Assembly: GCA_022605425.2 (NCBI GenBank)
Contig: JAKIMF020000007.1
Location: forward strand, 744,001 to 808,000
DNA from: Hamiltosporidium tvaerminnensis
Lineage: Eukaryota; Microsporidia; Dubosqiidae
Length of the DNA: 64,000 nt
Reading direction: 5' to 3'
Shown: piece by piece, positions 58,128 through 64,000 of the stretch
How positions within the stretch are numbered: position 1 is the stretch's first letter
Layout of the letters: each line of letters starts with the position of its first letter
The notes under the pieces: model-generated
What the model was told of the DNA's origin: nothing
The model's input: only the letters and a program-made list of their open reading frames with translations
The model's database searches: none
Program-made: the position numbers and the translations under genes

Positions 58128-60661
58128 ATGAAAAACATACTGTGTTCGTTTTTTCTTTTTGTATTTTTTGGAATAAACAATTGCATTCGCATCAATATAT
58201 TTTTCAACTGTATAGATCGATCATTTGATTCTTCGATAAATCTATACGATTACAATGATCTTCATAATCATATTGGTAGAAAAAAAATACGTGAGACCGA
58301 AACAACATTCATTGAACCAGTTAATCATTCGTTTCGGCCAAATAAATTCGATACCTTGAACCCAATCAATCAAAAGAATATAGTAAAAAAAGTAAAAGAC
58401 CGAGATTGGATATAGATTCAGAAAATACAACAAATATTGCACCAAAATATTTTCATACCAATGTTAAATGTAATCTGGGAGGGGATTTAGATCAAATCAA
58501 TGTTGAAAAATCTGGTTTTGAAGTAATGAATGAAAGAATTAAAAATTACGGCAATTTGAAAATCAAACAAAGTAGGCCATGTCAAAGAACAATGGATTCT
58601 ATTAGTATCGATTATTCGAATATTTTTATAATTAGGTCACGCTGTTTTGATATTTTATACAGATCAAAGCTTCATGAAACTAATATTAATATTAAAGATA
58701 TCACAAAAAGTAATATTGATTGTTTTTGGGTCAAAAAATGCATAGATATTTTATATTATGGGTTTGATTCGCAAATTGATGGTTTAAATAACAATGAATT
58801 TATAGATCTAATTGAATTTCTCAACGATCTTAACTGTTACTCAAATACTGATGCCCTCTATATTTTGTATAAAAATTTACTTCTGTATTTATGTTTATAC
58901 ATAATAGATGAAACTTGCTTTAATTTATTAAATATGACGAATTCTGAATATTTGAGGCATGTAAAATTGTTCTTGCCATTCTTAACTGTACTTTATGATG
59001 AGTTCGATGTATTGTTTAATTCAAATACAAAAGAATTAACGTTCACTGCGAAAGAACAAAACAGAGAATCTTTTAAATATGAAATGAATTTTACTGATGA
59101 TACAATAATTCGAATCACACCCGAAGCTCTTAATTACATGCAACAAGATGATTCTAACGAGAAAATAGAACTATTTTGTCTTTTGGTTAGTTCTTATAAA
59201 ATAACTGGAATAAAAATTTCTAATGGTGATAAGTATTATGCCGAATGTGTCTCTACGGATTTTGCGTGTAAATTTATTCTAAATAATCCTGTCATCTATA
59301 AAATGCAAACAAGCTTTTGTTCTCTTTTTGGAAACATCGAATCTATGAAAATAAATACGTTAAAATCTATAGAAATTGAAAGATTAGATCTATTAACAGA
59401 AGATGTTGATCTTTTCAGTAAATTTTGAAAATTAGAATCTTTAAGTATAGTGAAATGCGACTTCATAAACTATGTGGATTTCCTTCGTAAATTAGCATTA
59501 ATGTTTCCAAAATTGAAGATCTTACGAATTGATGGGTCATTTTTAAGATCTGGCTTTCTAAATAATCTATTTTTCACTTACATAGAGATTTTAGATCTTT
59601 CTTGTTGATAATCCAAAGGAAAAATTTCCAATTTTCCAAATATGCAAATGAAAGCTTTGAAAAGTTTGAGGATAGATTATTCCAGTCTAAATTATAAGGT
59701 AATGAGAGTAATAATTTCAACAAGTTCTTTGCAATCTTAAGCAGGAGAGAACCAAGTGTAGAATATTTCATATTTTTGAATATTACAGAAATTTAAAAAA
59801 ATCTTTTTATTATTAAGATTTTTCGAGGATTAGGTTCAACAGGAAACTCGTAGGTATATTTTCAGTTAATATCAAAGCCGAAATATTGTTTTTAGAAAAT
59901 CTAAAACATTTAGGCGATTTAATCCGAGTGTTGAGGCTTGAATCATTATATTCAAGTACAAGAACCATATCTTTATCAAATAATTCTTCGTTTAACGATA
60001 ATTTTTATTATTAGAGAATTTTAAAAAACTTGAATGTTTTAAACTTTCTGGAACAAAAATAATGAGGTTACATCGGTTTGTTTTTGATTTTCAATTTAAA
60101 AGTCATTTGAAAGATCTTGATTTATCGAATAACAAATTCTCAAAAAATTACATTCGTTGCCTTAATCAGTTTGATTGCTTAGAAAGAATAAATCTATCAA
60201 ATTGTAATCTCGAATCAGGTTTTATGGAATATCTTTTTGTTATGCACCCAGCGGTATCTCCGAGAAAAATAAATTTATCTAGAAATATACTAAGCAAATC
60301 AGATATATTTGCACTTGAAAAATTTTTAAATCTTAATCATTTAACTGTTTGTTTTCAAAGTGAAATATATTCTAATTTCTTAAAAGAGTATGGAGCCTTA
60401 AGACTTAAAAATTTAGAAACATTGATTTTGGTTGCTTAATTTTTTACAAGCAAAATTTATCATTGTATAACAAGAATGTCTTCATTGAAAAATCTTGAAC
60501 TTCAAGGATTTCATTTCGAGAAAAATGTTTTTACAAACTATGTAATATCTTATCCTACTTTTTTACAAAAAATTACTCTTATTGATTCTAAATATTATCC
60601 CGAAGATATAGATACCTTCAATGACTTGAAAATCCGCGGTATAGAAGTTTTTATTTATTAA
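58128..60661 (+). pseudogene. secreted-type protein with BTB-like segment and leucine-rich repeats, broken
   Basis: Unnamed family. ATG 58128 opens MKNILCSFFLFVFFGINN, a good signal peptide. That frame ends at 58415, while the body continues from about 58380 in the next frame after a slip in an A7 run. The overlap reads SKRPRLDID. In the body (58406-59428), FIIRSRCFDILYRSKL and NNNEFIDLIEFLNDLNCYS have the spacing of a BTB/POZ core. From 59390 onward leucine-rich repeats run LESLSIVKCDF, FPKLKILRIDG, YIEILDLSC, in the same frame but across TGA 59426-59428 and a TGA-TAA pair near 59607. Repeats resume in 60062-60439 (HLKDLDLSNNKFSKNYI) and 60476-60661, again in the original frame, with indels between about 59750 and 60060. 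The intact 340-residue middle frame lacks its own start. A paralog by layout of 32153-34465. Confidence 0.6.
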
Positions 60662-63600
60662 ATTACTTTTACTAATTCAATTTTTATGATCTTTTTAGAT
60701 TCAAAATTATTTCTAAATTAAATATATAATTCATAATGACTCGATTTATATACCTTGATTATTACTTGCATAATATCAGGCCAGGTATTCGTGAAGCTCA
60801 TTTTCTAGATATTTTTTGTTAAAAAATAGTCTTCATAAGGTTTTAGTCATTAAAAGATTGTTATTATATTTGTTTATTATGAATTAAATTAAAATTTCAT
60901 TTAATTTGGGTTAATATATTTCAAAAAACGGTAAATTTTTTGATTGCATAGCACATATTATTTCTAGATTTAATAATTCTAAAAAACAATTAATACTATT
61001 TGTCTTACAATTATTTCGTTGAAAAAAGCCGTATATTTTATTATCCAGTTGATTTTTTCTATATATACCTACTTTTGGGTTCGATAATAAGTCAAATAAA
61101 TTATTTAAAGAATATTCACGGTGTAAAATTACTAATATGGAATCTAAAAACGCATTAATAATTGAATAATTTATATTCAGTATGATTTCCAAAAAAAAAT
61201 TTGTGATTTAATCTTAAAAGCAAAAAAACAATTCTAAATATTGGAATTAAATTTTACTGACAAGGTTGTTATTCGCGGGTAAGTCACTTAAATCACATTA
61301 AAAATCTGCAAATACAAAATAAATAAATAAACTTACTCTTTACAGAAAATAATTTATTATTTACAAGAATTAAGGATTAATATAAAATTTTCAGACATTA
61401 AAAGAAATAATAGTTTTCGAATTTAAATGAATCATTTAAAGTTCATAATAAGACATTTACTTTGAGAATTTAGCCATTTGGTTCTTTCTAGAAAAAAATA
61501 CAACTGTAATTCTTTTGCGATTAACACAAACAAATAGTCCTAACAATTGGATTATTATGAAATAAATAAATTTATTGTGCGAATATCTCCCAATTTTTTT
61601 CAAAACATATAAAGTTCACATAACTCGTATATTTTTTACAAGAAAATATATACTATATCATCTTAGATCTCTTTAAATTCTTATAGAAGCGAAAACCCGT
61701 AGTCAAAAAAATTGTAGTTCAGGAATTAGTTACTCTGAGATTATATACTATTTTGAATCTTTAGATTTATTACTTATTTATAACTTTTTGGCCTATTTTA
61801 ACCTTTTTAGAAGGAAAATTTGCTTCCTTATTCTCATTTTTGCACGCCTTCATTGCTTATGATTATCAAAATTTTAAAATGTGTGATATTGACAAGGAAG
61901 GTATTAAAAGGTAACATTTTTTTATCGGAAATCATTCTTGGTTTGGGTTTATAGCCGTCAAAAATAAAATAAATTATAACCAAACCATGTCAATAGATTT
62001 TTATGTAACGATTAGATATTTCCTGGTATTAGATGAAATTATAATAAATTATTAATTAGCCCATTATAATATTGATAAATAGTCAAATTTGTATATAACG
62101 ATCAACAAAATATTTTGTTACTATTAAAGTAATATTTCTTAAATTTTTGGGCCTTCTTTTGAGTATATCATGATAAATAATCTATTCTTTGAAAAAATAT
62201 TTCCTATATATGTATATAAATAAATGTTGATAGTGTGTTATATGATTTCTTAAATACCTTTATTTTTGCATATTCTAATATTGTTTTGCTAAGTAATCGG
62301 TATATTTTTTTCATTATGAGTGTGATACAATTTGTTTAAAGAAACTATATGTACCTTTTAAAAATTATATAAAAAATTAAGAAATCCTTGCTTCGTGACA
62401 TCATATTTATATAACAAATACTATATTTAAACTATCATATAAAAACCTTGCCTGTCACGATTTGATTCTAATAATAATGATTTCTTTTTAAAACAGGAAC
62501 TCTTCTTCTAGATATCAAATACCTCTTCGGAGTCATTTAGCAAAAAGCACACCAAATGAATACTTTCCTGGTTTTTCAGCAATGAATATAATTTGTTGTG
62601 CCAAAAATGAAATGTGATGCTATCGAAGTTCATTATATACCATATTAGATTAAAACTTTACTTATAAAAAGTGATGATTCACTACAAAAAAAGCCAAATA
62701 ATAATTCTTAAGATATATCAAGCTTACAGATACAAATTTATCTTTTTTATGTAAATAACACTATAATAATTTTTTTCTCTAGACAAATTGGTAAATTTTT
62801 CAAAAACTATTGCATCAACTGAACAGATAGGCTTGTTATCTCTTGTAGTGCGACGTGATAAGTATTATAAACGACTCATATTACATGATCGTACCGAATA
62901 GAATCGGTGTATTCAGATAAAATGATTTCCAGAGCTCATTAAATTCATATATAGCATGTTTTATAGTTGCAGGAAAACCCTTTTTCTATATTTTACTTTT
63001 TTTAGTGCAAAGTACGATCTTATAGCAAAGTATTTATAATAAAATATGAAAGTTTTCTGAAACTAAGTATATTATGTTGTGTTCTTCTAAGAATTGGCTT
63101 CGATATTAAATATTTGTCGCTAGAATAAGATGCTTTAGATTTAATAAATTTTCAACTAATTGGTACCTTTTTATTTGTATTTCATAACTAAGTTTCCTAT
63201 CTATACTATATGAGCGCTTAAAACGGTTTATAATAATTTAATGCAAAAAAAAAAAACGATTTTAAAAATTTATTGTAATATTTAACGATGCTAATTCTAC
63301 TTTTCGCTATAAAAATAAATAAAAAAATATAAAGAATAATTATGAATGGCATAAAAGTCACGATAACTTGTTTTAATTTTTTCGATCATGATATTTTCCG
63401 TACTCTTGATATGAAATTTTATAATTTGCGTTTCTGGCTATAAAAAGTTTAGAACCAATCATTTTGATATGAATTTTAGATATATAATGGAAAAAACAAG
63501 ATTTTTAAAACGAAAACTCCGTCTTATTTAATATGTGCTTCTTTTTAGATTGTACGGTATTTAGTATTAGGATAAGCTTGTTATAGGTTCTTTATAGCGC

Positions 63601-64000
63601 TTCCTTCAATCTAGTCCTCTCTGTCGCATAAATGACAAAAATCTCACTTTTTGTTTCTCTTTTTTGAACAGAATTATTTTGCCTTTTATCATTGAATTTA
63701 ACATGTGAAACGTATAGTTGTTTTGTTTATTTCCGCATGTCTTTTCAACATAATATGAATATTATATGTATATTTACATGAAAAAAACTGTTTATTGCAT
63801 TATGTGATAGTTCTACGATTCAATACATTTTAAAACACTATGAAGGGTTGTACGTGTCTCTAAATAAATTATAGACACAATATTCCATAATACCGAACTA
63901 AAAAAAATCTATAATATCTAAATTTATCAATTAAACAAAATACTGTTTTAAATTTTAGTAGAAACTACCAAAATTTTTGAATAAAATCCTTTTTTTAAAT
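60662..64000. other. AT-rich stretch to the window end
   Basis: No supported gene. A 93-codon minus-strand frame (60911-61192) has TTG at its start and some protein-like pattern (NSINCFLELLNLEIICAM) but no identifiable function. Confidence 0.5.

Noticed and set aside
11280-60661. Genetic code change making TGA, TAA or TAG sense
   Set aside because: All three stops occur inside frames and all three also end clean genes (DPM1, KIN28, SUMO), so no single reassignment explains the data.
1-64000. CRISPR array or prokaryotic operon structure
   Set aside because: No spaced direct repeats, no Shine-Dalgarno pattern and no operons; the gene content is eukaryotic.

Overview
The window is AT-rich nuclear DNA from a microsporidian with an expanded, gene-poor genome. 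The evidence is direct: reduced eukaryotic housekeeping proteins (a Kin28/CDK7 kinase, SUMO, dolichol-phosphate mannosyltransferase and a very short polyprenol-reductase-like protein), no introns recognised, and a CCC or CCG triplet within about 15 bases of the start codon of most of the clean genes. That last feature is known from microsporidian promoters. Long gene-free stretches, many mobile-element copies and families of secreted repeat-type proteins recall lineages such as Hamiltosporidium or Edhazardia. The species cannot be fixed from the sequence alone.

Layout. 1-8 kb: three clean housekeeping genes, namely a polyprenol-reductase-like gene (minus strand), DPM1 (plus) and a KIN28-like kinase (plus). 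A compositionally foreign, palindrome-rich patch lies just upstream of the kinase. 8.4-10.6 kb: a 5'-truncated non-LTR retrotransposon bounded by a 13-bp target duplication. 11.3-13.7 kb and 20.5-22.9 kb: two long, polar, low-complexity minus-strand genes, both broken. 17.9 kb: a small basic/acidic hypothetical protein. 23.76-27.57 kb: the best-preserved retrotransposon, one 1253-codon frame broken by a single TGA and flanked by a 12-bp duplication. 32.2-34.5 kb: a broken secreted leucine-rich-repeat (LRR) type gene. 34.6-38.5 kb: an ancient full-length retrotransposon copy. 40.0-41.9 kb: an intact 624-residue protein with a likely signal peptide. 42.4-43.8 kb: a hAT DNA transposon remnant with a retrotransposon fragment inside it. 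46.3-46.6 kb: SUMO. 47.1-50.2 kb: further retrotransposon remnants, a GC-richer insert and a truncated copy. 50.2-51.5 kb: a RhoGAP gene split by an in-frame TAA. 52.9-57.3 kb: a degraded full-length retrotransposon inserted in a second hAT remnant. 58.1-60.7 kb: a second broken LRR gene with a BTB-like segment.

How the parts fit together. DPM1 and the polyprenol-reductase-like gene belong to the same pathway, since dolichol is made and then charged with mannose. In microsporidia this is thought to serve protein O-mannosylation. Six or seven recognisable insertions of one R2-type family (reverse transcriptase plus restriction-like endonuclease), of clearly different ages, and two hAT fossils account for roughly a quarter of the window. 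Several protein genes keep a single frame but contain stop codons, so the region looks like one where accessory genes are decaying while the housekeeping genes are kept.

No rRNA, tRNA or CRISPR array was recognised.
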